In this document: positions 1 to 11,918 of the stretch, in pieces
Numbering within the stretch: the stretch's first letter is position 1
Layout: each line of letters opens with the position of its first letter
Source: Papilionanthe hookeriana x Papilionanthe teres
Lineage: Eukaryota > Streptophyta > Magnoliopsida > Asparagales > Orchidaceae
NCBI GenBank assembly: GCA_022702705.1
Contig: CM040430.1
Location: 19,353,310 to 19,417,309, forward strand
Reading direction: 5' to 3'
DNA length: 64,000 nucleotides
Translations under genes and position numbers: made by a program
Notes under the pieces: model-generated
Told to the model about the DNA's origin: nothing
The model's input: the letters and a program-made list of their open reading frames with translations, nothing else
Databases searched by the model: none

Positions 1-480
1 GACTACTTATAAAACTTCTATAGAAATGTCTCCTTATTGACCAATTTTTGGAAAAACTTGTCATTTACCAGTAGAATTGGAACGTAAAGCATATTGGGTG
101 ATAAAAGAGTTTAATTTTAATTTAAAGGATGTCGGTGAGAAAAAATTGTTACAACTTAATGAATTGGAAGAAATTAGAAATGAATCTTATGATAATGATA
201 GAATTTATAAGGAGAAAATGAAGATATGACATGATCAGAAGATTATAAGAAAGAGATTTGAACCTGGACAAGAAGTTTTGTTATAATACAAGGTTGAGAT
301 TATATTCTGGAAAACTAAAGTCTAGGTGGATATGACCTTTCACTGTTATAAAAGCTTATCAATTTAGAGCTGTTGATATTGAAGATCCTAAAACTGGAAG
401 AATATTTAAAGTTAATGGGCATCAATTAAAATCATATTTTGAGGGGTCACAACCAAATTTTAAAAAGGTTTTAATGTTAA
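1..480 (+). pseudogene. Athila integrase C-terminal fragment
   Basis: In broken frames this codes for the end of the integrase core and the C-terminal domain. Recognisable stretches are FGKTCHLPVELE, LQLNELEEIRNESYDNDRIY and FEPGQEVLL, followed by an EDPKTGRIFKVNG-like stretch and a basic end. The same stretches recur at 63510-63860. Integrase inserts the element's cDNA into host DNA; this piece holds only the part after the catalytic core, the rest lying outside the window. In-frame stops (for example where Trp precedes HDQK in the family) show that it is dead. It ends about 30 bases before the conserved post-pol motif. Confidence 0.88.
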
Positions 481-508
481 GTCATCTTGAATAAAACTAA
501 TGTTTGTC

Positions 509-556
509 GGGCTGACGACGTTAAACCAAGTGCTTTATGAGAGGCAACACATAGTT
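509..556 (+). other. conserved Athila post-pol motif, copy 1
   Basis: This block reads GGGCTGACGACGTTAAACCA followed by AAGTGCTTTATGAGAGGCAA. It lies directly after the integrase C-terminus. Near-identical blocks sit at the same place in three other elements of the window (24550-24584, 44454-44490, 63876-63921). The core holds an 8-base palindrome (AAGCGCTT in the less decayed copies) and a short hairpin-capable TGGGAGGCAACCCA. Its role is not known to me. Confidence 0.75.
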
Positions 557-699
557 ATCTTTATTGTTTAGTTTGTTCGAATTGGTTATAATAATAATTA
601 TTATTAGTTAATCGTATATTTGAGTCCTACATACTCATAAATATTGTAAATGGTGATAATTATTAGATTGTATCAAAGATTCGAAGTTTATTTGGACCT

Positions 700-905
700 A
701 AACGAAGTGGAAGCAAAATTACGTTCGTGACGACGCTAAAATGGCCTGATGGACTTTTTCCGAGAGTTTGCATTTTCGAGCGGTGCGAGTGCCTTATTAG
801 GTTTAGAACGGTGAAGCAAATTATGTTCGTCGAGACGTGAATGGCCACGTACTTTTTCCGAGAGTTTACCTATTTTCGGAGCTTGGGTGCTGATGATGCC
901 TTATC
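700..905 (+). repeat. tandem duplication, ~98-bp unit
   Basis: Two diverged head-to-tail copies share 'actttttccgagagttt' at about 753 and 851. Similar bases extend on both sides (gaagcaaaattacgttcgt against gaagcaaattatgttcgt). It lies between pol and the first env-region ORF of the left-edge element. A small ORF here (841-1038) spans the second copy and resembles nothing I know. Confidence 0.7.
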
Positions 906-1056
906 CAGTGTCGACGGAACGAGTTACGGTTTTTGGAGTTTCAAATGGCAGATTTTGGTGATTTTGAGCAGGAGATTCACCCCTATAACACCCCAAACTA
1001 ATTTTAAAACCCATGAAATACAGAAAACGAAAAGTTAGTTTCAACATTTGCATTCC

Positions 1057-2216
1057 ATGGCTTCCAACTCCTTAGAATCTCTAAGACTTAGAGTTTACAA
1101 TAAGAGAAAATTCATCAGTTTCGAGGCGCAGTGACTTTGCAACAAAGTTCTTATAATGAGGAGGCTAATCAACGAACGAGGCTTTCTCAATCGAGGTATG
1201 AATGTTCCTAGTGCTCGAGTAGAAGAAATTATTATGCAAAGGCAATGAGAAGTGTTTTACTACACTACTGTCACAACAATCATTCCTGTGGTGAAGGAGT
1301 TTTATACAAATGTTCATGGAATCAACCAAAGAGTCGTCCATGTGCGAGGTAGGTGGATACTATTCACTTCTATAAAGATTAATGAACTTTAGATGATAGA
1401 AAATGTGCCAATATGTCATTACATAAAATTTTACCCTTATGAGAGACAACATGAATGAAATCAATCGATATTTAACGGATGAAAGTGAAGATTGGGAGAT
1501 AAGTAACAATGGGTATGTAAATTTATCTACTACCTTAATGAATCCTGTGTCAAAACAATGATATTTATTTATATCTTCAAAATTAATTCCAACCATTAAA
1601 ATTAGTAAAGCGACGAAGGAAAGTGCAATACTGAATTATTGTATTCAAACTGGAAGGCCTGTTGATATTAGCACCAAAATTGTGAAATATGTTTTGGGCT
1701 TGATTATGCATGGATCAACTTATGGTTTGGGACATCCTTCACTATATTTCTTCTCTGCAACGAGTCACAAGTGTCACATGAAAGATGGGAAAAAGTGCTT
1801 CTCCCTTGAAAGCCCATGAACTCAACTAACATTTATGACTGTCCAGCAAGTGGGAATGAAAATGATCTGAGCATAATTGTAGACCAACCATCTCAGAGTC
1901 ACTACTTATTCAACCTCGCTATCCTGAAAATTTGCAGTTGATTTTGAAGAAGATCAAGAAAATGGAGAAAAAGGTACAAAATCTTATGAATGAAATTAAT
2001 AATATTAGTGAATTATTTGTTCATCTGTAGTGGAGGATGAAGGAATAATTCGATCATATTGGGCGTATTGAAGAAAGTTTGATACGTTTGATGAAGAAAA
2101 AGGCTTGGATTGAAGTGGATTCGACTGATGAATTCTCTCTACTATAATTTATTCATTCACTACCAATTTAAGGGAGATATTAGAGAAGATAGCACTGACA
2201 TTGATGAGGAGTTGTG
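1057..2216 (+). pseudogene. Athila env-region ORF ('putative plant transposon protein' domain), copy 1
   Basis: The reading starts at MASNSLESLRLRVYN. After frameshifts it shows INERGF, then VVKEFYTNVHG and VVHVRGRWILF, and further on ILNYCIQTGRPVDI. This order (ERGF block, KEFY.N block, VRG.W block, then a helical region) is typical of the plant-specific transposon-protein domain found 3' of pol in Athila elements, a position once called env-like. What the protein does is not established. At least ten stops or frame changes are visible, so it is a relic. A charged C-terminal part ends near 2216. It may derive from an old duplication with the better preserved copy 2. Confidence 0.72.
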
Positions 2217-2979
2217 ATTCTCTATTTTATCTAGTATTTGGTGATTGAACTTTATTATGCTTAGATGTGTTTAGTATTTGGCTTGCTTTATTGTGTGATT
2301 TTAGACTTATTAAGCTTGGGATTTGAGTCAATGTTTAGTTTTCAACGTTAAAGTATTGTAGTTTGATTGCGACACTAAATTATTATGTGGTAGAATGATT
2401 TATATGTGAATGTTTGTAATAATGGATTTTATATATAAAAGTGATGTTTTGTGTTGTTTATGTAAAATTTATATTAGTTAAGCACTAAATTATGAAAATA
2501 GATGCTTAAAAAGGCTAATTAGATGTCATCGTGACTTAGAAACGATCAAAATCACAATAAAATTTGGGACCCTGAAATTTAGTATGGCGTCGACGACGCC
2601 TAAAACTCGAAACATAACCTGGACCTTTTAAAGTCGCAATTTTGAGCAGTTGACCCTATTTGACCATCTTCAACCTCCAGTCAAGGCCAAAATCTGCACT
2701 TAGGGCTTGCTTGCATTTGGATTAGAGGTGATTTCAAGGCTTTTAGAGGTTGGATCTCATCTTCACTTGGTAAGAGCTCTACTTTAAACTAAACATTATT
2801 TGATTTTCACCATGGAAATCTCCTACATTGGGGAGATTTGAAAATTTGAAAATTTTGAAGAAAGCTTTGAGATAATCCATAGTGAAATGTTCTTACTTAT
2901 TAGATCTGATTTTAGAGTCTGCTACGTTACAAATTTTGGAATTTATTAGGATTTATTTGCACATTTTCTAGAAATTTTG
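2217..2979 (+). other. noncoding spacer between the two env-region ORFs
   Basis: No ORF above background is seen. The segment around 2580-2670 (gtcgcaattttgagcag) faintly recalls 940-985 (gattttgagcagg), which lies upstream of copy 1. The leader may therefore have been duplicated together with the ORF. Confidence 0.4.
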
Positions 2980-4107
2980 AAATGGCTCTAAGCATGTTTA
3001 AGGGGAAGAGGAATTTGGATTTTGATGAAAAGAAGTTTGTAAATATCAAAGAACAATACCATTTCAACTCTAGTCTTTGAAGTAAAAAAAGTGTATACAG
3101 GATCGAGGATTTGAAAATCCGAGAGGAGTTGTGGAACTGGTAATTGCTTATCGAAACTGGGAAACATTTTGTTATTTTTCTGTCGATGCAATTGCAGATG
3201 TAGTATGTGAGTTTCATGCTAACCTGTGATGGACTGAAGAAGAATATGTGCTTGTTCAAGGATAGATGGTAGAGTTTAGCCCTGATCGTATCAATGCTTT
3301 CTACCAATTGAGGGAAACTCCATTCTGTGAGTATGAATCATTTGGAACCATGGATATTGATTTAAATGAAATAATTACTTTTCTTACTGATGGAAAAGGG
3401 GTGTGGAAAACAAAACAAAGACAAAAGATAAATTTTCCTGCTTCCAATTTAAATGTTGCATCTAAGGCCTGACAATATTTTATTTCTACAAGATTACTAC
3501 ATACCTATCATCATAGTGAAGTTTCTATAGATAGAGCTATTTTGATTTACTGTATTCAAAATATGAAGATGATTAATATTGGTGCAATTATTTATAAGAG
3601 TATTTAGACTATAGCTAAAGGAAAATGACTGAAGGATTATGACATCTTAGCCTGATTTACACATTATGTGTACAATCAAGAGTTAAGGTTGATAATAGTG
3701 AAGAGTTTGTCCATCCTTTAAAGCCTATCAGTAAGGCCAACATTTGCACTTATGAATCTCATGTACGACGGATAGCTGAAAGTAAGAGTAGTAAAGTTCC
3801 CTCTACTAATCATGATATACCTTCTACCTTCGAAACTCCTACTCTTTTTGATGTTGTGGAGCGATTGATGATACAACATGGAGACATTGCGTGGCTCCAT
3901 ACCAGAATTGATGGATTAGAAACAAGAAACAGTATTAATGATGATTATCAGAAAAGAAGAGTTAAGTATGATATAGCTTATCATGATGCTCAGATGAGAT
4001 TCATGAGGGGAGAACCTGGTGTGATATTTCCTACTAGCCCCCACTATATTCCATACCAGCCTGAAGAGGAAGAAGAAGTAGAAGAAGAAAGAGAGGATGA
4101 TTGGTAG
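2980..4107 (+). pseudogene. Athila env-region ORF ('putative plant transposon protein' domain), copy 2
   Basis: The copy starts at MALSMFKGKRNLDFDEKKFV. It runs through a frameshift to DRGFENPRGVVELVIAYRNW and then VVCEFHANL. The open stretch at 3266-3472 contains MVEFSPDRINAFYQL, the family's VRG.WVEFSP..IN block. Further on it shows AILIYCIQNMKMINIGAIIY, matching ILNYCIQTGRPVDI of copy 1. A last open stretch (3856-4107) has MRFMRGEPG and ends in a strongly acidic tail before TAG at 4105-4107. Fewer breaks than in copy 1 suggest it was the functional ORF when the element last moved. The domain is known from Athila 3' regions; its biochemical role is unknown. Confidence 0.78.
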
Positions 4108-5394
4108 AGTAGTGTTCTTTTAGTGATTACTGTTGTGTAAACTTGTGTTTTTTATTTACTTTTATGTGATTGATTTGTGTAGTGATTGTACTACGTCATG
4201 TTAGTTAAGTAATGAAATTTGTGTTGGTTTGTTTATTAGTTGTATTGAAATTGTAATGGATGTATGTTTATATTAGATGTTTAAAGTTTATGTTTTTAAA
4301 TTTTCTTCGCCTTGCAAGTCTCTAATATATTATGTGAAACAATGCTTCTAACTATTTTATTCTTGCTAGTTTAAATCTTTGATTAATACCGCATAGCTTT
4401 AGAAGTATCGGAAGCCCAACACGAAAAGATTAGTTTTCTTTTTGTTTTTCTCTCTCATTTACTAATTTGATATACATTGAAAAATTTATGTTTCGGGGAG
4501 GAAAGATTAACTGTTATTTGTTCTCAATTAAAATATATTTTTAAATTAACTTTAACATGATTTAAGGTAGTTGAGCATAACTTTAGATAACTAAATTTTT
4601 TATTATATTTAAATATTATAGTAGATTTGAATGAAAGTTTTTAGTAAAAAAGGTTAACTTTATGGGGTTAAGATATTTAGTATAAGAGGATTAAACTATA
4701 GTTGACTATTTAAAGTAAAGAAAACTGTACTTTTGAAATATTAAGTCTTAGAGGTTTATGTTAGGAGAAAAGATTGAGACTCTATGATGAATCATTTAAA
4801 AGCTAATATATATCTATAAAGTAAAGAGATGTTACAAATTCCAACTTTATGGGGAGGAGAGTGAATTTCAAAATTATTAAAGGCTATCCACAAATAGTAA
4901 TCCTCACAAGAAAAGGAGAAAAAAAGAGAGAAAAAGAAAAATAGGATTGAAAAGCAATCTCAGAAAGAAAAGAGAAAAGAAAAGAAAAAGAAAATATATG
5001 TGAGGAGAAGCTAGAGGAGATGCTTAATAAAAAATTGGCTTCACTTGAATCAACTTAAAGGAAGAGCTTAGTTGCATTTCTGAATTTATATTTAAGTATT
5101 AGCATCCTTACTAATAGATTATTCATGAGTTTCTTTTTCATATGATCCTTTAAAGCACCTTTAATGTGACAAATTATGGTTATTCTTTAAATGAATAGAA
5201 GACTAGAACTCTTAAACTTAATTACTAAATGTTCTTATACCTATAGTTTTGACCTACGTTACTTATAATCTTTCTAAAAGTCTCACTATTATATTCATTT
5301 AAATAAAAAAATCATAGTATTCTTTAAGTAAAGTTCACTAATATGAGTAATGTTTTTATGTAATAAAATGATTACTTGAGGACATGTAATATTT
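4108..5394 (+). other. Athila 3' noncoding region with purine-rich tract
   Basis: This holds no supported ORF. Bases 4880-5000 carry TAGTAATCCTCAC followed by a long AGAAAAG-type purine run. Bases 4490-4530 (gaggaaagattaactgttatttgttctc) have a counterpart in the 3' regions of the minus-strand elements, around 23385-23415. The region is thus homologous between families although it codes for nothing. Confidence 0.65.
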
Positions 5395-5408
5395 AAGTTT
5401 GGGGGATT
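5395..5408 (+). other. polypurine tract (PPT) of left-edge Athila element
   Basis: AAGTTTGGGGGATT lies directly before the LTR start TGATGCACC. This is the place and composition expected of the primer for plus-strand DNA synthesis. The equivalent tracts at 22480-22492 (AAGTTGGGAGTCC) and 42344-42358 (AAGTTAGGGGGATCT) sit before the other 3' LTRs on the minus strand. Confidence 0.85.
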
Positions 5409-5409
5409 T

Positions 5410-7020
5410 TGATGCACCAAAAATATGTTGAATTTTTCATATATTTTTTGTACTCATTTTTGGTGATATTGCACTTTAATTGAAGGTATTTTTCATGTTT
5501 TGTTGCAGATATGATGATTTTAGGTAATTGGAGCAAAACGAAGCAAAAAGGAATGAATTTGGAGTGAAAAATTGAAAAAACAAGAAAACTGTATTCTGGC
5601 CTCGGCATCGCTTATTTATATAGAACACCAGAATATTAAGCACTTTAGGCGCCGATGGTGCCTAATGTCAGTGGAGGCCAGATTCAATGTATTTGGATAA
5701 CTTTTGGAGGGATTCTTGTGGCATATATTGGGAAATTCATCCCTAGGTTATTTCAAAGCGAACTGGGCACCAGAAAATAGCAATAGATAAGGGTGTGAGT
5801 GTGGAGAAGTCAAAGTTTTGTCATTGTAGAGAGTTTAGAGTATAGGGTTTAGTGTAAAAGTGTTGTTTTGTAAAGGATTCTTGTCAAAGAGTTGTAGGAG
5901 GAGAGGAAACGTGAGAGATTGCTTCTTCCTTATTATTCTAAGAGAGAATTGTGTGTTGTTGTGAAGAGAGAAAGACATTCAATGAAAATTCAAGCGATTT
6001 GCTTGGGGAAGAAGTTGAGATAAGTTGTGTTTACTTCATATTATTTGTATGACTTTTCTTTTTATATATAAAATTATTTTTTTGTCTTATCTTCCTCATG
6101 ATTTCTGAGTAAATTTCTTCTCCTTTCTTATTACAATGATATATGGTGATGTGATGATTTAGATTGGATGTGTCATATGAATTTTAGGAAATTGTGATGA
6201 TTTTTCACTTTATACTTCATTTACTTTTTGATCTAGCCAATTGAATTGTTAAAATATGTTGTGAAACATACGATTCGAAAGTATTATGTGTTCTATAACA
6301 AAATTCAAGATTACATTCAATGTTCATGAATGAGTTATATAGTTCATGGGGTTGGATGCAAATAAATAAAGAAATAAGTTTTATTGGGCATAGAATTGGA
6401 GATTTTAAGGTGACATAATAAAATCCAGTGTTTGGAAACTAAAGTGAGAGTTAACCTTCAGGTGAAGGGAAGTGGGAGCTCTGGAGTGAGAGCCAGTATC
6501 CTCCAAGCCTAACCACAGATTTAGGGACTAAACCTAGGATTAGCCAATGTTCTTTATAGCACTCGGAAGAGGATAATGAATAGATATGCTCCTATTTGGC
6601 AAAATATAAGATTTTCATTCATCTTTATCGTTCACTCACCATAACATCATTGTAAAGGGAGGACACTTTCTCCAAATTTGAACCATTTAATACAAAATTT
6701 AGTGTAGTGGTAGTTAACTTTAATTTGAAGTTTAGAAAATAATTTAGAGATCTTAAAATCTTTGGCATCTTTAAACTTTAGTAACTTTAGTATTTACTTT
6801 ACGTGCATTGTAATTTGAATATTGGATTTCTGTGTTATGCTTTAAGGATTTTCTTCCTTCATGTGGGATCGATAATCATGACATCACTAGAGCCATGTTC
6901 TACTTGAGCGATATGTATACTTGCATATAGATTGGTTGATTTCTTATTAGAATAATTATACTTTGTGACTGAACTGAAAAATACTTATAAATACTTATTT
7001 AAGGCATCCGCGATCAGCCG
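5410..7020 (+). repeat. 3' LTR of left-edge Athila element
   Basis: It starts TGATGCACCAAAAATATG and can be aligned along its length with the reverse complement of 50233-51887 (1655 bp). Shared parts are the early GTTGCAGATATGATGATTTTAG segment, the conserved block at 6431-6545 and the 'GGGATCGATAA..ATGAC' segment near 6865. The alignment fades after about 6990, so the end is placed at roughly 7020 from the expected LTR length. No promoter motif is clear. Confidence 0.82.
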
Positions 7021-8344
7021 ACAGATGGTTTCAAGACTTTTTAGTGTGTTCTTTTAGAGTCTTAAATAAAATGTTTTAAGGATCGATCCACCCTTCATTA
7101 TTTTTGCCCTTTCAGGTGGATTTGTCTCACTTCTCTCTCAGCCTCTTTTTTCTTCTTTTCTTTTCTTACCTCTTGGTTTGATTTAAGTGTTTATGTTCGA
7201 AGCATAAGCGTGTGTATATGGTCGTCGCTATATATGAACCATCAAGTAAAGATGTAAGCTAGATAGTTTCGGGGTTTAGGATAATGATGCAAAAAGCATT
7301 TAGGTATGTGTGAGAAGTTCTAGCGTAATCCTGACTCAGTGACAATGAGAGGATGAAAGATTGACAATACTACATCTCTAATACTTGGCAAAAAGTTACC
7401 CCTTGCTTTTTTAGATAGTTGGAAGTTCCAGCCTGTCAATATCACTGACTCGTTCACTTTTCAAGGTATGAAATTTTTTTTAAATATATATACTCATAAT
7501 TAGTTAAAATAAAAAAAATCTTTAAGTGCATGACAAATCAAAACTTCTTTTGAAAAAAAAATGAAATCTTTCCTAAATATTTTTTAAAAACTCACGGGCA
7601 ATCGTATGAACCAGGTTAGGAGTTACCTCTTTCTGTGACTGTTGGATCGGGAACCTTTTACTTATTGTTGTATCACACACACATAGTGTTTCATTAGGGC
7701 CCCAGGGTCCTGATTTTGACCCATGGTCCAGATTCTGAGTCCTCCCTAACTTGACGCTTACGGTTTTCTTCGGGTTTTCTGTATGTTTGTTACTATTTCC
7801 TTTGAGTTCCCATGGGTCATTTGTGGTTTTCCTCGAGTTTTGTTTTTTTTGTTATACCATTTATTCTTTTGTATATAAATACATATTCGCCTCCACCTGC
7901 TAAACTCCCTACTATACTTGCTCGCTTAAACTTGTGATCCTAATCCCATTTGCAGGAAGTAGCAGGCTCGTTAAATATACATGTTCATTTTATGTTTACA
8001 GTGGTTTACTTTCTTTATCGCACATTCTACTACTTTTCTTTACTGTACATTTTACTGCATTTACTTTACTACTACTTTTCTTTATTGTATCTTTACTACT
8101 GACATTTCTTTATTGCACATTCTACTGCCTCAATTTACTGTTTTTCCTTTACTGCACCTTCTACTATTTATTTTATTTATGTGTATCATACCTTTTATAA
8201 TATGAGAACAGTAGCCTGGTTTTATAGAAGGTACACAGCGGCAGGCCACTAACCCAACAATTGCATGTATGCCTTCAACCTTAAACACATAACTCGATAC
8301 TGCTACGACATGGAACATAGAGCAAACTTCGAGGGCAGAACGAC
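7021..8344. other. intergenic DNA, pyrimidine-rich, no gene seen
   Basis: No convincing gene is seen. Bases 7862-7885 contain TATATAAATA inside a T/C-rich stretch, a TATA-like string that might mark an old promoter or LTR. Bases 8030-8170 are imprecise repeats of TTTACTGCACATT-like units on a pyrimidine-rich strand. These give overlapping hydrophobic ORFs (7934-8205) that I take as composition artefacts. Confidence 0.5.
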
Positions 8345-8970
8345 AATGATGCAAGCGAAGGACTTCTGCTGACGATCTACAATAACAAAACAAGTCTATA
8401 CCAACTAAACCTTTCCTTAGTTTAAATAACAAGCCATAAGACTTCAAGGTAGTCCATCTAGTACGACACAAATCCTCAACTTATTTGTCAGGCCTTTGTA
8501 CGGTCATGTTGTGCAATGTAAGCCCTAACTCGCCTTAGGATTATGAGATCGTCGTCCGATACGACGTAAATTCTTCTATCTTCTAGGTTATTTGCATAAC
8601 TGGATATTATGCAAGTGTAATTCCTATAAATAAAATTGGCAGGATTAAAATTTAAATAAATTTGCTTCCAAAATTTAAAGCCCAATAATAGGATAGTTTG
8701 GGAAGTCATCGAAGTTCCCCTCTATTCCGTGACATCCCCTACGCTTCTTCCCTTTGATTCCAGAAGTAAGTGTTTCTATTTGGTCCCTTTCCCACTAGAC
8801 TTTTCTATGTCAAACCTTGAAAACTCTAACCTTCAAACTCATAGAGACATATACCTCTGATTATCATCGAGAGTTCTCTTAGGTGACTTCGGTCATTTGA
8901 GAGGTAATTAACTATAGAGACTTGCCTCTTTAGGGAGCTTTAAGAACCCAGGTAATATAAACCCTATCTA
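8345..8970 (-). repeat. ~600-bp dispersed repeat, copy 1 (inverted to copy 2)
   Basis: The reverse complement aligns with 14385-15005 over its whole length. Shared strings include TATAGTTAATTA, GTCACCTAAG, TTTAATCCTGCCAATTTTAT against TTTCATCCTGCTAATTTTAT, and GAGTTAGGGCTTA. Both copies can be read as a protein stretch like ..SDD.L..LR.VRAY, but in this copy it is open only over 73 residues (8488-8709). It could be an LTR or the body of an unclassified element. I do not recognise the family. Confidence 0.7.
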
Positions 8971-9269
8971 ATTTTTAATATTAGGTAAGAGAACATGTAG
9001 GTCAAAAAATAAAAATGTTCGCAGACTAGAATGAATGTCATACATTCTGTAGTTTATCTGATCTAGCCATATCATCAAGTAGTTTGTCCATTTCTCGGGA
9101 TATATACACAACTTGCAATATTTTGCTCATTTACTTAAACTACCAAATGAATGTGATTTGTTTATTCTCATTTTTCAAAATTAAAATATTATTTTAAAAA
9201 ATCAATATATATACACACATCCATATTAAATTAAACTAAAACCATGTTTTATACATTACATTCTATATT

Positions 9270-9735
9270 ATTCAAAAGTTAGACATTTTTAACGGTTGAA
9301 AGCACATTAATCATTCCTTTCCAAACAAAAGAATCCACAAATTTACTATTCATAACCAAAGGATGATCCTTCCCACAATATTTCTTTTTCATCATTTTAG
9401 CCCAAAGAGAAGTGCCAATTCAAAAGTTCATCCACAATTCATATAACTGATATTCATAGTATCCATAAGAAATCTAAAACCAAGACCAATATTATTTTAG
9501 TGGGTTTGCACATATTGATCCAATTCATCCAATGGAGTTTAGTATCTTTTCCAGCCCATAAGAACTTGTTAAAGATACCTTCCAACTTTTTACGCACACC
9601 TAAAGTACCTTCATGAAACATAAAGTAAATAAGGGAATAGAAGTAAGAATACTTTTAAGTAAAGTCACCTTGCCACCATAAGAAAGAAGAAGATTCTCCC
9701 AAGAAATAATCCTCTTCCTGATTTTATCAATAATA
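9270..9735 (-). pseudogene. L1-type LINE ORF2 fragment
   Basis: On the minus strand, in broken frames, the reading runs ..RIISWENLLLSYGGKVTLLK, then a PLF..CFMK stretch and FNKFLWAGK. It continues through NMCKPTK, LWAKMMKKKYCGKDHP and VDSFVWKGM. This is the region after the reverse transcriptase core in plant L1 ORF2. The same order is seen in the LINE at 38500-40437 (ILNSFLSNGGRLTLLKSVF, NKFLWKG). Start and end of the insertion are not visible; this is an old 5'- and 3'-truncated copy. Confidence 0.78.
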
Positions 9736-11825
9736 TTTTATAAATAGGCGAAGTGCTTTGATTATGACCAGTGATCGTCATCTATTGATGATGAAGTCTC
9801 CAAGAGTGTGGTCACACTGACTATGAAATTGTGGGACAACCTTGCTACTATACACCATTTGTACTCTAGTGTGGTGAAGATTGAGTAGTTCTTGGCACAT
9901 GATTATGGCATTGACAAGGAGAAAGGAAAGAGAAACACAATTACTTTTTCATTTATTTTTTTGCTTTGTGCAAGTATTCTTTATATATGTTGTGGATATT
10001 ATTGTATTTGATGATTTCTTGGTGTATGAGCACTGCATTCGTTATAATTTAAATCAATTTTGTTGTCTCTACTATATTTGCTACGCTAATATGTGATGCT
10101 ATGAATATAAAAATATCGTGAGTGTTTTTGTTATTTGTTTGTAGGTGTGTGAAATTCTATTTAGAAATGAATTTTTTTATTTTGTTTTGTTATAGTCTAT
10201 TGGCTGATTAGCAATTACAGTACCTGCAGCTAATCGTGTTAAATTTTAGTTTCCGATAGTTCGCTAATTCCGTCGCTTTACGGCCTTGAATTCGGTTACT
10301 CATAATTGCGGTGCAAAGGTAGATGTTATTCAGTCACAATATGTTGAACCGCTTACTTCAATCAGAATTACCCATTCGGTTGAACATGCAACTGCTGATT
10401 CATCGGTAAAAATTAGGGAAAGAAATAATCTATCGATATAATGTAGTGACAAAATAAATAAGTTATTTTTGTCTTCCGACCCAGTTCTTTTCGGCGGTAT
10501 ATGATCCATCAGTAAGCAAATTTACCGACTAAAAACCCACTTTACCGATTAATTTTTCAGCCATTATTTGGCGATGTTCCTATAGTATGGTATGTAAAGG
10601 CTCAATATAATCTCATAATTTGGACTTCTTATGCTTATTTAAAACCAAGGCTATTTTTTCTCAGGCTGCTGACATTTGGCCCTCTATGACTTATTCTATC
10701 ATCTAAAACAAAGATGGCTACAGTAATTACTTAGTTGTCTAATTCCCTCTCTTAAGAAGAAGGATTTCGGTCCTTATGACTACAATCTCTTCTCATCTTA
10801 AGGAGAATTGTGTAGTTAGCTGGACATAAGTAGGTTGTCAAAAGCTAAACGTGTTCGCCGTGAAATTTCGTCCGTTCGTTAAGAAAGCAACACGAATAAA
10901 TTTTAAGTCGATTAAACGGCGAACACAACAACTTTGTTCACTCGTGTCGTCGTTTTGAAATAAAAATAATCATATAATTATTTATATATTAATTTATTAT
11001 ATATATTATTTATATATTAATATATTATATATATTTACATTTAAGTTTAAATCATAATCGTTGTAATGTGTTATCGTCTGTTTATTCGTTTGTAATCCAT
11101 CGTATATTCTTTTAATTAATTTAACGCAATTTTGCGAACACGAACAGAATATTTAATTCGGCAACACGAACATATCTTTCCATTTCGAACAATGATTTCG
11201 ACAGATGAACAGCGAACAGCCCGAGCTCACTCAACTCGCTCGTTTACTACTGCTAAGTTTCAATATTAAAATTCTTTACCTATTTTCCTGTACATATCTA
11301 ATGTATTTCATTATTGGTCTTATCTTTATGCCTTGCTTATCATCATATTCATTTTAATTAATATATCGTTAACTTACTTCCAAATGAAGGTTTGATATAA
11401 AGCATTTATCGATTCGAAAGGGATTGCATTTCTCAAAGATAACGGGAATACTTGGTGGAAAGCGATGCCTTATTCCTCAATGTTTCTTCATAACCACAAG
11501 AGTGCACATTAATAATATTTAAATGATGTTTACACTAATTAAATTATTGAACGAATAAGTGAAAGAAATAATGATGATTACAAGGAACTCAAAAGTTATT
11601 TTGAAAGTTTTCTATAAATTTTATCAATTAAAATCATTAAATACAATACTATAATAATGCCAACACCAATGGTTTTAATAGTATGAACTCTGTCCTTTCT
11701 CCTTCTTTTGTTTTTGTTTTTGTTTTGTTTTTTTTTTCTTGCAAAGCTTCATCAATTTCAAACAAAGATTTAAATGTTCAGTATTAGGAAAGCATAATTT
11801 TAATTTATTTTCTTGCATGAGAAAT

Positions 11826-11828
<3 letters not shown>
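9736..11828. other. intergenic DNA, no gene seen
   Basis: I see no supported gene. The ORF at 9881-10096 is cysteine- and tyrosine-rich with no recognisable motif. Bases 10840-11235 hold scattered GAACACGAACA-like strings and their complements around an AT-rich centre, recalling the MITE-like element at 31146-31690. It may be a decayed relative. Confidence 0.4.

Positions 11829-11914
<86 letters not shown>
11829..11914. repeat. (AT)n microsatellite, 86 bp
   Basis: This is an uninterrupted AT dinucleotide run directly 5' of the SINE. Short ORFs read through it encode only YIYI repeats and are artefacts. Confidence 0.97.

Positions 11915-11918
<4 letters not shown>

Larger units (their letters stand above)
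1..7020 (+). mobile_element. Athila-like Ty3/gypsy element, 3' part (autonomous, env-region family)
   Basis: The window opens inside this plus-strand element. In order it shows an integrase C-terminus (1-480), the conserved post-pol motif (509-556), two diverged env-region ORFs (about 1057-2216 and 2980-4107), a noncoding 3' region with a purine-rich tract, a polypurine tract (5395-5408) and a 3' LTR starting TGATGCACC at 5410. The LTR start matches the 5' LTR of the minus-strand element at 50233-51887, so both belong to one family. The coding parts carry several stops and frameshifts. The right end is approximate, because the last LTR bases have diverged from the other copy. Confidence 0.88.

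Noticed and set aside
7934..8205. Two overlapping hydrophobic ORFs that look like membrane proteins
   Set aside because: They come from a T/C-rich imprecise repeat; overlapping frames give the same hydrophobic pattern.
10540..10600. Possible CACTA transposon end (TTTACCGA words, CGATGTTCCTATAGT)
   Set aside because: No opposite end, no CACTA terminus proper and no transposase reading.
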